A stretch of 64,000 bases of DNA from Helopsaltes ochotensis (Eukaryota > Chordata > Aves > Passeriformes > Locustellidae): positions 1,089,964-1,153,963 of the forward strand of contig VXBM01000001.1 in NCBI GenBank assembly GCA_013400155.1, written 5' to 3'. The translations under genes and the position numbers were made by a program. Positions 38,961-53,287 of this stretch are shown here, piece after piece (the stretch's first letter is position 1; the number at the start of each line of letters is the position of its first letter). The notes beneath the pieces are model-generated. The model was given only the letters and a program-made list of their open reading frames with translations. It ran no database searches and was not told where the DNA came from.

Positions 38961-40859
38961 CACCCAAAACAAAACAATTCCAAGCTTTTAATGCCATAAG
39001 GTATGCCTGGGGAAGTGCAGGAAGGCACAGCAATGAACCTGCCATTTTCCACCTGCTCAGAGACAAGCCCTGTCATTCAGCACTTGATGCTTAGCCAGGT
39101 TTATCACCTATCTCTGGCGTCTTTTAGTCATTAGATAAAAAAACTACACTAACCTTTACTGCTGTCCAGGACTGCAGAGGTCTCTTCACACTAGCAAATG
39201 CTATTAATGTAGTAAAGAAGAAACAGATTGCCTGGGCTGACATCTCCCTGACTGCTAGAGAGGCAATCCCCACGTTACAGATGGGAAGGAGCTGAAATGC
39301 ATCAAGCACAGATGTTCAGGACGTAGAAACAGAGTATTTTAACAAAGCTCAAAACAGACCCAAAGGTGTGTGTTTGCTGGTCCCTTCGCATGGGCCCAAA
39401 TGTTACCCAATCGCATCTGCACACCTGACAAATGGCAGAAAGGAACTTTCTGTGCTGGTCAGTTTTTCTCTTCAAGATATGTAACATCACTACATTAGTC
39501 ATGCTAGAGCTGAACTGTCACAGCTCTTTTATTATTATTTACCAAAATGGTTATCAGCCAGATTTGTGCTATTAAAGAGAATATTTATCATAGAATTACT
39601 CTGATACCCAGAAAGTGCAGTATTATGGAAGTGCTGTTATTCCCTAGCTTGTCTTTCCTTCTCTCTTTTACAAGGTTCTTTCTGAGCTGGCTGCTCTGCC
39701 AGAAACCACAGGAGTCAAGTTCTATGCAGGGATCTCACCCTGCAGGCTTGGGGGGCTGCTGGCTCTCACAACACTGCTCTCCTGAACCAGCCCCCATCCA
39801 TTTAAACCAATTTATTTTTTTGAACCTAAATAATTCAAAGCAGAACGTAAGTTTTTTTAGAAATGCTTATTTTTTTTTTCAACAACCATTTTATTTCCTA
39901 CAATGGCCGACCCACACTAGTCCTTTGAGCTGACTCAATGAAGAAAGCACTCCTGCTTTCTTTGCAGAATACTAATATGATCCTTAGATTGAAGCTCACA
40001 GAGGCAGCACAATCTCTGCTGTGAGATGGTGAAGAGGCAAAGTACTGTATTGCAGGTATCCCAGTGTTCCACAAACCCAGCATCTTGCCTGGCCCCTTTG
40101 CAAGATGGGAGAGAGGTTCCAATGGTGGAGAAACACGGATGGAAGCACTGCAACATGGCTGCCTTGTTGGCTTCTCCTGCTGAATCCCTGAGGCACAGAT
40201 ATATTCTTCGCTCACAAAAATCACACCCCTGGGAAACCAGCCTTCAGGAACCTGCAAGGGACTGCCCTGCAAATCAGTGGACACGCTGTCATCTCCAGGA
40301 AGAACCTGCTTGCACAGAGGGCAGAAGAGGTCTCAGCAGGAGGAGAATCTTCCCTAAATCATTCAAAAGCTCATCAAATTAAAGCAACAAGTTGGTCAAA
40401 TGACAACCCACACCCCGAGCTCGGACATGCCTTCAGTGAAATTGCCCAAAGGAGCTTAACTTTCAGCAAAGCCACATGATATGATCCTTCCACACAGAGG
40501 GCCTGCCTTCTCTCCCTGGCCAGACCATGCCGCCCCTCCCTCGCCTCAGGATACATCACATGGCACAGCAAGTCCATTCAGGGATGCAAATGAAAACTAA
40601 TTTTTCAAAATAAGATGTGGGGGGGAAAGGAATTGGTTTTTTTCAGTCAAAAAGATTTTCTTGGGTGGCTACCAGTTGTAAAATGGGGGCCTGCAGCAGA
40701 CCCGACACTGACTACCTCTAACCTCCTTTGAATTCACACTGAGTCACTAACTTGGGTCTAAATGACAGCAGCAGGAACTGGGAACTCCTGGTTCTTTCCT
40801 GAAGCTTGTTTCTGGTTAGAATTATACCATAATAACAAAAGCATCTTTAAGTCTCTCCT

Positions 40860-40998
40860 TCCTTTATCCCTACATACAGGTATTTTGAGGTGCAGAGAGG
40901 TGAAATGCCTTGGTATCTGCATGGGAGAACTGGGAACATGAAGTACAGGGATTTATCTCCACTAAGCCCTGCCGTGACTAGTAGACCATGCTGTCTCA
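40860..40998 (-). repeat. MIR-like ancient SINE fragment, reverse orientation
   Basis: The plus strand reads TTATCCCTACATACAGGTAT, TTTGAGGTGCAGAGAGGTGA, AATGCCTTGG and ends AGTAGACCATGCTGTCTC. This matches the reverse MIR order TTATCCCCATTTTACAGATG, GAGGCACAGAGAGGTTAAGT and its GACCACTACGCTAT-type end. Nearly full length. Confidence 0.7.
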
Positions 40999-43900
40999 CA
41001 TTACCAAGCAGATTTCTGCAGTGTTCAGACTCTGTTCTCCTGCAGAGATTGCTGCAAAGGAGATAACGGGGACAGAAGGTGCCTCGTGCTCTTGGGGAGT
41101 GCCCCACCACCATGCCCATGTCCAAATCTGGAGTAACAAAGAGAGACATGGTTCCTGTCCCCCTGCACTTCACCTGGCTCCCTCAGGAAACTGAAGAAAA
41201 GCAGCAAGAAAACTGCCCAGGATACCACTTTAGCGGCAATAGAGGAACAGCCATTAGCCAAAAGATTACTTAATTTAATATTTGTTTACATCTGCTGGGG
41301 ATTTCCTGAGGTTAGATGCTGGTTAATCAAACCATGGAGCACCTTCAGCGCCTGCCTGAGAAAGTTTAAAACCCATCTTCAAATAAAATATAGGGACTTG
41401 TACCAAAGCAACACTGCAAATCATGCTTCCAACACTGTTTCCCATGCTTCTCTTTTTTTCTTCCTTTCTGGCACATCACCACCCACATGAAAGCCAAAAA
41501 GAGACTGTAGTACCTGGTTACACAAGGGGAGCCCATCACAGTAGCAATTCAAAAGCTTCTTCCATAATCCAGCACAATTTTTCAATCCAGAAGTCTCATT
41601 ATAGATTGATTGACACATCTACCCATCCCCACAGCCGTCCATCCACTACTGCAGCAGCCTGATCAAGTGCAATGAGAACTTTGCTGTTGCATGTCCCTGG
41701 CGCATTAGCTGGAGTTATTACATCCAGCTGCACACCATAAAGCTACAGGAAACAATTTCATTAGGGTCCCATTAGGCTTAGACTGGGTTGGTCTTTTCAC
41801 ATGCAAGGGCACAATAGGGAATAGCTTTGGGCAATAATTTGAATGCACTGCTAAAACCATTATCTAAACTACAGATTCATATTTACAGGCACAGGCTTCC
41901 ACCCATCCCAGAGCAGCTCGTGTGGGCACTTTGGGATCTGATATTTGAAGCATTTGATGCTGGCAGCAATGCTCCTCCAGGAGCTTTAAGCATCACAGGG
42001 ACACGAGGGTCATTCAGACAAGCCCACTACTTTCCAAATAACCCCTGGAAGCTGCCACTAGGCTGGGGAAGGGCTCAAAGAAAGAACATCTGAAAAATCA
42101 GTCTTGTTTTGTTTGGTGCTTTGCAATTTGCAATTGCCCAGGACTCTACTGGTCTACCCTGACCCAACAAGAAATGTTGAAGTCACAGGGTTTTTTTGTG
42201 CTTATTCACAGTAACCTGGTATGGGAGATGGCACAAGTCTAATGATCCAAGCTCAAGAGATTTTTATTTTTTAAAATTATGATTCAGTGTATTCATTCAG
42301 CTAAACAGAAAGCCCTGTGTCATCATAAAGCTGTGATGATATTCTGGAAATATGGTCTCTTTGGAGGAACACATTGTAATTTTATATCCAGCTACTTAAG
42401 AAGATGAGGCCCAGCCCTGAGTGACAGACACTTTGATGAAACAACACATGAATTAAACATAATTGTACTAGAAAAACAGTAGAACAGAACTAATCATTGA
42501 GGGCCCTGTGTTGTACCACGAGCAGTGACATTTGCATTGGCATGGGGCATTCCCATCCACAGAGCTCCAAACCCTCCATGAATATCAGTAATTAAATAGT
42601 CTGTCACGCAGCCAGAAGCAGACAGGTTTTGCCACATCCAGCTTTGCAGAGAGTGAGGTTGAGATCCCATCCCAACCCATGGGATCCCCAGCTGCCTGCA
42701 TGGCCCCATGTGCTCCCTCCTGTCCAAGCAGGGAGAGGGCCTTCACCTCCTCTTTGCTCCTTGGAATGACCACCCTGCCCTTCACTTTTTTAGGTTATTC
42801 CCAGTGGAAAAGATACTGCATGCTCCAACTAGATTTCTCCCAAAATTCAAACCTGTTGTCATAGTCTTACTAGGGAAGACTCAATGTATTTTCCCTCATA
42901 AAATTAAGATACAGTTCTACGCTGGGCTGCCTGCTATGAACATGTCTCTACATGCAATGTTGTCCACATCCATATTTAACCTAATAAAGAGAACAAAATT
43001 TGGTTCAGGAAACCTGCTTTCTTCTAGGTTTCAGTGAAAGCTGGATCTCAAAACCATTCGTTATGTCAGCAACAGATAACTGTTTCACAGACTTCATCTA
43101 GCAGGTTTGGTAACTATCTCAAAAATGGCAGATGGAAGCATTAAATATTTATTGGACTGGAGTGCATTGATTTCAGAAATTAACACTTTGCAAATTACTT
43201 CTGTGTGAACAGTAATTAAACAGTCACAGTCCAGCCCAGGTTCTGAGTAAACGGCAACTCTTTTTGTAAAACATATGTATACATAAAAATACTAGCACTT
43301 GTCTACTGATTTCCATCTGCACATGCCAAATTGCTCTGTGATTATGAATTGAAATTAATTAAAACTTTTGAATTATTTTCCACACCAAGTTGGAACAGTG
43401 GGAGCCTTTGTGATGGGCACTCAGGCATCACACCAGTTAAGTTTGCAGGGAGCAGGAGCAGCTGATGCATTGCTTTAAAACACCAAGGACCTAGTGACCT
43501 CGTGATCCCAGTAATGCTGGGACTGAGTTTATGATAACAGTGGGATTGAACTTCAGGGGAAAACCATGAGAAAAGTGCAACTGATACTGCCATGGCCCTT
43601 GCAGGCTCCACATGTGACCCAGGAGTACAATCCTACATAGCATAAAGCTGCTGTTTGCTTTTGAGCTCGCTTGTCCATGTGGGAATAGATTTGCTCAAGA
43701 GATACTGCAGTTTTATTCCCTCAAGAAGAGTATTAATGTCCCACTTATGCTATTGCATGAGCAGTAATGAGACTCACAGAGTCTTTAATAGACTCTTTTT
43801 AGAACAAAACATGTTGTAACTCTGCTTGAAAAGTAGCTTCTTTTTCCAGAACTACGGGTCTTCCTTTCAAACACTGTCCAGTAGCCTTTCCAGGACTATT

Positions 43901-45599
43901 TTCCCATTCACTGTACCTTCACACTCAGGATGTCAGAGAGGTAGTGTGTCCTGATCATTAAGGCAATAGCTGAAGCTTCATTAAAGGTAACTGTTGATGG
44001 CACATTACTGAATGGGAAGCACTGGGTACCATTCAGCAACCTTCCTTTCTTCAGCACAGACTGCTATACACTGTATTTTGTTACCAAAGCTGGAATTATT
44101 CCATGCTCTGACTCCATCACTACTTTTTCACTTTCTCTCTTCCCCCAAAACATATGTACTTAAAACCCACCAGAAATGAACAAACCCACCCACACAGGGA
44201 CGGCGGGCGTGTAAGGCAGACTCTGAGCTCCTCTTGTGTCTGTGCTGAGGGAACGGCAGCAGCTCCCCACAGACTGCACTCAGCAGTAAGGAGCTTATTT
44301 TCATTTTATAGGCAGCACTGGGCTTTGCTGTGGTGGCCAAGGGGCCACAGAGGGGCTGTTTCCCCCACAGCTGGGGTTTGATGCTGACCCCACCACGCTG
44401 CGTGTTGCCACTGCAGCTCTGCGCCTGGAGAACGTGGAGCTCCACAGCAGCACCAGCACCCACAGCACAAACCCCAGCTGAGGCACGGGACACAGGAGCA
44501 GGAATCAGAGGGCTCCTCTGGCTTAGCCCAGCCAGGTGAGGACAATGCTGCACACTGAGAGTGTAGAAAAGGGGTTGTAGGTGCAGGTGAGCGGTGGCAG
44601 CCTGCACAGACGCAGACGGGCTGGCAAGGCTATGCTCTTCTTATTGAGTGCACATGCACACAGGCTTCTTTTGTTTGCTTTGTCCCCTTGTGTCCCATTC
44701 CAACGTGCAAATTGGGTTCATGTCTTCAGGAAATCCTGGAAGTTTGTGGGCGAGTTTGGAGAAGGAGATGAAGAGAAGGTGGCTGCCAGGAGACTTTAAT
44801 GAGAGCTACTTCTACACTCATGGTACAATTAAGAGTCACATAATGAAACAGAGGCTGGTTTGTTTGGTTTTTAATGAGCTCTATTTATATTTGACTTTAA
44901 CTATCCTCATTCATTTTCTCTGAATCAAACCTCCACTGCTGAAATCTTGTGCATTAGAGTTAATAAAGGACAGCTATAATCCGATTTACTGCATCTTTCC
45001 AAATAAAAATGTACTCACAGGAGAGGCTGATAGTTTACAGCAGCAATGTTTAAAGCAGAAGAATTGACAACAAATTGAAAATAACTTCTCAGCTGCCTTG
45101 CAGAAGGCTGAACTAACTCCATAGACTTGTCTGAGGCATTTTTTAACATGTTGTTGTAACATTAAGAGGTTAAGGCTCATGTCAAAGCTAGGTTTATGCT
45201 TCACAAACTGGAAGCTGGTGAAAAGCAAGTGCCTTATCTGATAGATTTCATCTGGCTGTTAGGGATGCCTTGGTTTCCAGATGTCAGAGAGTGAAAAAAC
45301 AGAGGAACTGCATGTGAACCAACTCAAAGAATGCAAGATCCTCAAGCTCTTTACCTTCAACAATGCAGAAAAGAAAAGAAAAAAAAAAAACAAACAACAA
45401 ATTAAATCAAGAGAGTTTATGGTTTACTCCAAGTAGAGGATTAAAACAAAAATCAGCATTATTATTCCCTTGATTTCTCCCCTTCTTTAAAATAAAGGAG
45501 CCACTGATTCATACATAGCCAGCAATGTGAAATGGAGGTTTTATCCTTGGAGGAAGAAATTTTGTCCCTTTTTCCATATTTAAGCTTTTAAACAAAGAG

Positions 45600-45770
45600 A
45601 GCTTCATTCTAGAGGAGCAGCTGTGTAATTAAAACAATTTCAGGATGAACAGTGTGATTCAAGAGCCAAACACTATCTTAATTATATGCATTAATATTCT
45701 GCTAAGAAGATGCTTATCAAATAAAAAAAATAATTCATCTAATTGCACAAGGAAGGCCACTAAAAATATA
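45600..45770. promoter_or_regulatory. Possible conserved noncoding element (enhancer candidate)
   Basis: A/T-rich segment containing CTGTGTAATTAAAACAATTT and CTTAATTATATGCATTAATA, which pack several homeodomain TAATTA cores and a POU-like ATGCATTAAT site into a short space. Candidate status is based on motif density only. Confidence 0.25.
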
Positions 45771-48700
45771 AAACGGAGAAGGGTGACAGGGGAGGTCACT
45801 GCATGCTGTGAAAGTGGCTCTCAGCTGCAGAGGAAGCACCCAGCAAGCAACAGAGAACACCCCTATCTGTGCAAGCAGAGAGTGGCCAAGTGTCAGCTGT
45901 CCTCAGTGGTGAATACTGAATGAGGGACTTCTGTGTCAAAGGGGAAGCTGCCCTGTGGCTGCACCAGCTACTTGGGAAGGATTCTACATTGTGGTCTGTT
46001 CTAATTTTTTGTGAAGAAAATCGAAAAAGAGCATTTTCACAGAAACTGGCAGCAAAGCAAGCACCAGAGATCAGGACAAGTGGGTTAGAGAAAAGAGTCT
46101 CTTGGCTGGATTGGGCATTGGGATGCCATCCTGTTGTGGGGACACACTTCAGTCCTCATCTACAGACCACCCCCCACTGCCAGGAGGTGGGCAAGGAGCA
46201 CGTCTGGCCCTTTGTGGCTGCCTAGGGGAGCCTGGCTGGCAGATACAGGGCACCCAGTGCTCAGGGGAGCAGAGGTGCAGGTGAGGGGCTGGGGAGCAGT
46301 GTCTGTCGCTGCCCAGTGGGACTGAGCCGCCCTCGTCAGAGCCACAGTGTGATCCCACACTGCTCCCCTGCCTCTAATCAAGGCTGCACGGCAAAACATC
46401 AGCCTCAACTCATCAAGAGAGAAAAGAAGGAATTTCCTTGAGGGTTAGGAAGCCACAACTAGGTGTGGAACTCCTGATTCCCGCTGTGAACAAAAGAAAA
46501 AAAAAACAACCAAAAAGCTCCACAAAGTCCCAGAAAAGCCAGAACTGCCTTGCTTGTACTGAAACACTGATTTGAGGAAGTTTGCAATTGCATAATGGCA
46601 CAAGCCCGCCGGTCACAGGTGCATGAGGTGAGACTGGGGAATTTCTGGCTCACAGCCTCACCGTGGGGCTCTGCACTCGCATCAGCCCCAGGAAGAGAGG
46701 CAGGCTCCATATGTGAATAGGAAATCTCCAAGGAAAACCCAGGTGCTGCAGGGAATACAAAAGGGCAGGGCAGGGAATACGAAAGCATCACTCCTTCTGC
46801 CTAATGGGCAAGGAGCCAGTGTCATGCAGAGGTGCTGTTCAGGATGAAACCATGGTGCAAGTGCAGAAATGCCTGAGCTGGCTCACACCAAGGCTGCAGG
46901 GTGGCTGCAGCAACCGTGCAGGGGACAGCAGGACCAGTGTACCCAGCTGAGAAACCCACAGGTGAAAAACGGACTGCACACACCTGGATGAGCTGCTACC
47001 TGTCATGGAAACTGAGTCTCAGCTGAACTCCACCCTGGGCTGTGACCAACAAGAAAGTGCTAATGTCTCATATGGTGTTCTGCATTCTATGGTGGCTTTG
47101 GGTACAAAATGCCACTCAGCTCTCCAGCTAGACCAAGTTACAATCAGGTCTAAATCATCATGGAGAATTTAATATTTGGCTTTGCAAAACCAGCTCAGTG
47201 AAGGGCCACAGGACGGGCTTTAGGTCTGTTCTTGACCCCCATACATTCTTACTTGGAGACCCTGAAGTTCCATGAGAAGGCATGCATAAAAAAACTTAGC
47301 TCTCCTGCTTTTTGATTCTCACCAGGAAGCATGAGCTATAACTCTTCTCTCTGCAACAGAAATAATTTTCCTATCCCAAACTGGTTTAACACACTATGCC
47401 CTACAAATGGTTAAGGACTCCAAGTGACATGTGGCAGGAATACAGTTGTCCTGGGGAGAAGTGCTCCATTCTGCATACAGCAGAGGGAAGGGCAGGTTAA
47501 GGGCTGAGCTACAATTTAGCAGAGTCATTTGTCCAAAGTCTCATGTCCTACTAAGCCACAGACCATGGTGGTGAGGAACAGCTACTCAGATCCTCTGTTG
47601 CAGAGCAATTTGGATGCAGAGCCAAACTTTACCTTGACATCAGTCCCAGGATCCACTGCATGAAGGCTGTTATGCTGCACAGAAAAAGTAGCAATGTTTT
47701 GCTGTAGGACTGGAATGGCATCCTGTGTTCCAGTGACTCCAATGTCTCCTTTTCAAAGCAGAAAACTCACAGATGCCTTCCACTAGGGTCTCAGGAGCCC
47801 AGCATAGGGATGGAATGGCATGGGATGGGATGAGATCCATCCATGGATACCTACATCATGCGATACAGGCAGTTCAGTAAGGTGACCCCAAAATTTTCAT
47901 TTTAATCTCTAAAAGGTTTAGGAAATACTTCGCTCATCCATCTTAGGAGGGCTTCACCTGCATCTTTCAACACTATAGAAGTGGAGAGGTGTTTCAGACT
48001 TTGCCCCTTGCAGCTCGCCACACATGGGGCTAACAGCCCCAGTGCCAGCCCTTGGGGAGATGGAAGGGCACACATCTCACAAACAAACCTGGGATTGTTA
48101 CTCAGCTACACAGAGGGCCAAGGTCTCATTAATTAGCACTGACATTTACGACAGAGACCACGAGATATGAGTGATATGAAGATGGATAAATTCCAAGAGG
48201 ATTAGGGAGCAAAAAAAGGCTGTGGGGGATGGTTGTTCTGCTTATTCTGAGTTTTCCTTGTAAAAAGAGACTTTTGATATTTGAATTCTTTTTTCTATTA
48301 GAATGGGGAAAACTGCAGCAGGTCTTCCGCCATGTATCTAAATTGCAAAGTGCTACACACTGCTGAAATGAAAAGAGTTGCTTGGACTGGCCAGTCTCCA
48401 GTCAATGGATTTGTGGGTGGACCTGAAGGTTACAGATCAGGAGGGGTTTTGCTGAAAGGGTCTGGCTTAGCTTTGGTTCAGAGGATTTAAAAAAAAAATG
48501 CAAAAGTCTACCAGTTGTCAGCCTCTACTAACAGAGGGTCAAGCTCATGACAAAATAAACCATCTGCTCTTTCAGACTTTCATCCCAAACCAGAATAAAC
48601 CTGTTTTGATGCTCTTGTGGACTTGGCTCCTTCTACTGTCTTTGATGTGCTCCAGTTGACATCATCAGGCATTCACATTCCTTGGATGAGTTCCTCAGGC

Positions 48701-49819
48701 ATCGACCAGTGGGATTCTGCCTCAATTCATGACTCTTTTCTATATGGCAATGCCAACAGCAGAAACAGCTGCCCTGGTTTTGAGCACTAATTAACCCTCA
48801 TTTCTCACTTTCATCTCTACTCTGTTGCTGATCCCTAAGAAAAGGTCTTTGGAATTCAACAGAGAAAGCCAAATCTAGTTCTGGAGTGGTAATCCACTGG
48901 CAATGACAGTGGAACAGGGCAAGATCAGCAGAAGGGGAGCAGATGCTGTACTTAATCCCAGCCCAGAGACAGATCCTTCACCACCACCTCAACCACCACA
49001 TTCTTTCCAGGGTGAACACGGGAGAGTCACACTCACACTGAGCTCTGGGGTCTGCTTCCCTCTCCCCTTCCCAACCTGTAGATTCAAAACTCACCAAGAC
49101 TCAAATGTGCATTTAGAGGGAAGAAGTGTTAACATCTGCAATCTGCATCTGCTGGAGAGGCATGAGGAAACTTAATGTATGTCTGTGACCACTGGGCAGC
49201 GCAGGAACAACCACTTCCCTTTATTTAAAACCTTTATTTTAAAAGTTTTTATTTAAACCAAGTCAGAAAACCCCATCACCATTGGTGTGGCTTTCCAAAC
49301 CACAACATACAAATGTTCACAAGCACTACAAGCCCCAGGACAGCTTTCCTCTCTCCTCTTGCCATCCTGCTAATCATGATGTCTGGGACTATAAAAAGGC
49401 ACAGCACAAGAGCATGTCTCTCCTTCTGATCTGCTTCCGTGTTTATAACCATGGCTTATCTAATGACACTTAGGAAGTGTTACCAAGGAGACTATTTGCA
49501 TCCTGCACGATGTTGCTAAAGCAACACTGCTAAATTAGATGCAGCGCTCTTAGCCTTCACCTACTGTATTTGCATTGCCATCAAAATGGAATAGTCACAG
49601 GCTTAAACTATATTTGGGTCATTCACTCATCCAAACACCTGAAAATAGTCCAATGACAGCAGCAATGGAGTTTCCCCTAAAAATCTAGCACATCTAGGTC
49701 TGTATCTCTTACATGTATTTCAAACTTGCCCCTCAATGTGACCTGCAGTCAAAACAAGCCATCTTTCATGCTGCAACCTTCCTCCACAGGACATGTTTTC
49801 CCTGTATGTTTGGCTTTTA

Positions 49820-49925
49820 TTTAAATGCATCAGGAGATTTTAACTGTCATAAATAATTACAGCATCTTAGCATTTGATGGAGCACGGCAGAAGGCAATTT
49901 GTAAGTAGCATTAATTTTTGAGGCA
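49820..49925. promoter_or_regulatory. Possible conserved noncoding element (enhancer candidate)
   Basis: Contains TTTAAATGCATCAGGAG, TTTTAACTGTCATAAATAAT (a MEIS/HOX-like CTGTCATAAA pairing), TACAGCATCTTAGCATTTGA and GTAGCATTAATTTTTGAG. The texture resembles deeply conserved developmental enhancers. No alignment is available to confirm it. Confidence 0.25.
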
Positions 49926-50358
49926 CAAGATGGCTCAGAGGCACTGGAAATGCGACAACTTGCCTGGAGTTTATGGGTCAGCTGTTCATCCTCACCCTGA
50001 GACTTGGTTCAGCTGTAAAGAGCCACCATTCAAGGGTTTCAAGATGGCCCGTGGAAAGATTAAACAGCTAAACAATAATTACTTGTTTTACCCTAAATGA
50101 AACAGCAAAATACTCATTATGGAGATGATAATAAAACAGAAATCATTTTAAACTATAAATGACTAGCTGTAAACAAAAATAAAGGCTAGGGCAATTTTAG
50201 GTGATGTTACAGAATAAATTAAATATAGAAGCTCAAAAGACTACTGGTAGGAGGGAGAGTGAAGTGGGGTGGCAATGGTTTCCAAGGCAATTAACAGTTT
50301 CTCTAGTGTTTGGACATTTGTCAATATGATAAAAACATAAAATTCAGATAGCCCCCCT

Positions 50359-50378
50359 GCACACACACACATACACAT
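50359..50378. repeat. Short CA-rich microsatellite
   Basis: CACACACACACATACACAT, imperfect dinucleotide repeat. Confidence 0.75.
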
Positions 50379-53269
50379 ATTAATGTAGAAATATGGACAG
50401 CTGTCTGGAACTTTACAGGAAATATTACAATTGTGTGACAATGTATTGTACTTATTGTAAAAATACAATAAATATAATTTTACTGAGTTCTTCATGATAT
50501 CAAGCAATGTCACAAGCAAAGTCACTGGGCCCTATGAGATCCAGTATTCTGATGCAAATCTAGAGCAATATATTACCCCCACAGTTTTCGGTTCTGTTTC
50601 TGTTTTCTGATGGTCTGAGTAGTACATTTTGGTCAACAACATGTAACAATAAAATACCATCCCACCAACACCCAGATGGAGCTCTCCATCACTATTTAAT
50701 ATGTTTATTCAAAAAATAACTCTTGCTTTTAACACTTTCAAATTTAAAAGATAAACTCAGGCAAGGACATAAATACTTGGCATCTGTCACTGAATTCAAT
50801 CAGCTCCCTGAATCAGAGCAAAAGCACCCTGTTCCAGCTCTGCTGCAGTGCATAATATGGTTTGGGTGCCTCTTATTAATAAATCCTTGTCTTAGCCCAG
50901 AAACACTACTAAAAAGCACACCTGGGAGCATTTTACTATATATAAAGTCTCTGTTCCAACAGCAAATTTGATCTGCCTACAGAATCTACTCACAAGAAGC
51001 TAGCTCCTGCCTGCTGAACAGGCTACAGCACAAGAAATCCCATGTCCAGAGAGCATTTCACCTGTCAGCCCTTGTAATTGCTTATGCCTGGGAATTTAGG
51101 ATGGAATACCAGAATTTGGACCGGTAAAGAATTTCCTAGCAGTATCAGGCTCCAGGTCAGCCTATTTCAGGATGAGGGGATGACACAAACTGTTTCCTCC
51201 CTCCCTGCAACAGCTGTGGTGAGGTTCAGTTTGTCAAGTTTTGTCATTGCTTTAGCTCCTCCATAAGAAGGTGTGAGGAAGGCACAGAAGACTCCTGCAG
51301 TTGGCCAGGGCTGTAGAACACCTGTTCCCACCACCATGCTCCGCTGAGGTGGCTGGACAAGAGACAACAAGTGGAGAGCTTCCTCCAAGACACATGGTGG
51401 GGAAGCCACCCTGCAGCAGGTGAGCTGCGCTGGGGGCTGAACAAACACTCCAAGTCTTCCTAACTTCTCTCATATAGCAAAAAGAGGATGGTTCAAGTTT
51501 CATGGGGCTCCAGAGCTACAACAGCCATACTCCCTCATGCCTTCTGCGGTTACACAAGAAAACTCCATGGCAGTTCAGAAAGCGATCTTCAGTCCTCCGT
51601 GGAAAAGGGTTGTTTTTGTCCACACACAGAGGCTGCAGAAGATCCTTTTTAGCTGCCTCTGCTCCATGGGAGCTTTCCCAGGACCCAGCACTCATCAGGT
51701 GCCCCATGTGAAACAAGCCAGAGGAATCTCCAAGGAAGGGTCAGAAATGAGGATTTGCATCTCCAGCAAGGCACAGAGAGGGCAGGAAAGGAACCTCCCT
51801 GTCCACCTACCAGCTTCTCCTTCTCCCACGAGAAATAAGATAAAAGGAAAAGGAGGTTTTCTCTGTGCTAGCTGTGCCTCTGAAATTTTCTAAGGACTTT
51901 CTGTTGGTTTTGGATCAGGTCCTAGACCCATGTGGACAGAGCTCAGTGTGTCTGGATTATTTATTAGCAAAAGGGTTCCCTCTGCAATCAAGCATGTAGA
52001 ACACCTTATTAAAGCATGCTCTGCTCTGTATCTGACCCGATGGAGTTGGCATGAAGAAGTTCTCAGCACCCCCTCAGAAATGCCGCTGGACTGTGAATTG
52101 TCATTACTTCTCTTGTGTCAGCTCCTCCATGGCCTTATCTAAACTATGTCATAAATCTTCTGGGTTTTCTCTGAACTCTCCTCCTCCTAGTGACATTCTG
52201 TACTTCTGAATAATGTTGTCTCCATATGAATTACAAGGGACACAGTAATAACGCTCCAGCAGGAGCAAGGGAAGCAGTGGGAAAACAGCTAAAAGCTACA
52301 CTGAACTGTTTTCTTACTTGTAATCTTCTGTCATACACTGAGCTGGAAGATTAGATAACGAGACTATTTATAGCAGCATTGCTGGATGTGTATCACAAAA
52401 CCTTTATTGTAAGACCACAGCAAGTATAAAATTTTAATTTTGCCTGCTACTTCCCTGTGTCACAACTTCGTTTGCAGCAAAGCATTTTTTTTCTTTTGCA
52501 ATGGGGTTATTAATAATGGATGTAGCATTAACATTTCCAAATTGGGAGTTCACCCTCAGTCACTGTTCCCACCCCATCACTCTGTATTTTCTCCTCCTGG
52601 GCTTCATGTTGGACTGACAACAGGAGACTGACAGTGTCTCCTCAGCCACCAAACACACTTTGTGTGGGCAAGAGCAACCAGAGCTCACTGCATTCACTGC
52701 TACAGGTCCCACCTGCACGACTTCTCTTCTTGAAACCTGAAGCTACTTTTTAACCTCTCTGCTAAGCCCTCCAATACATAACCTGTAGGGCCTGAGAACA
52801 ACTATGCAGAGGAAATGCACAGAACACCAGATGATCTCCACCCAGCAGATGGTAAGAACTTTCTTCCACAACTAATGTAAGGCAGATTTCAAGCAGAGGA
52901 GCTAAGCTCTCAGCTGTCAGTTCTTATCTCTTAGCATCTCAACTCTAAATATTGTAAAAAAATAAAGTATTCATGGTTTTAATTAGGTATAACGTTTTGC
53001 ATCTTTATTTTATCTCATGCTTGTTAAGAATGTGATTGTTGAGGGATCATACCATTAAAACAGGAACACTGAATGATATACAGAAATGGGAGTAGGAATG
53101 TAGAAATCCAGTACTAACATCAGAGGTAACCCAGGTCTTTCATTATGTTTTTCCTGCATTTTTAATAAATAAAGTAATTTCAACTACTTCTCTTTCTGTA
53201 TTTGATGAACATAATCAATTAGTGAGGAACATTTTGTCTTTTCCATTTTATGTCACATCTACTGAAGTG

Positions 53270-53287
53270 ACTCACTCACTCACTCAC
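53270..53287. repeat. (ACTC)n microsatellite
   Basis: ACTCACTCACTCACTCAC following GAAGTG. Confidence 0.85.

Larger units (their letters stand above)
35753..40855. other. NEURL1 intron 1, no gene recognised
   Basis: Noncoding. Includes two short diverged tandem duplications (36697-36764 and 38902-38960), a 15-base A run at 38654-38668, and an A/T-rich stretch at 38155-38220 with TTAATTAATTTAG and a TTAAGTGG (NKX2-like) word. A weak MIR-like trace may exist at 39255-39300 (CAATCCCCACGTTACAGATG). Confidence 0.5.

Noticed and set aside
46160..46200. CTCF-like core (CTGCCAGGAGGTGGGCA)
   Set aside because: Departs from the consensus at key positions, and single short motifs are not informative without conservation or binding data.
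47515..47600. Faint reverse MIR-like wording (TTTGTCCAAAGTCTCATGTC)
   Set aside because: Only one landmark word matches, which is too weak to list as a repeat.
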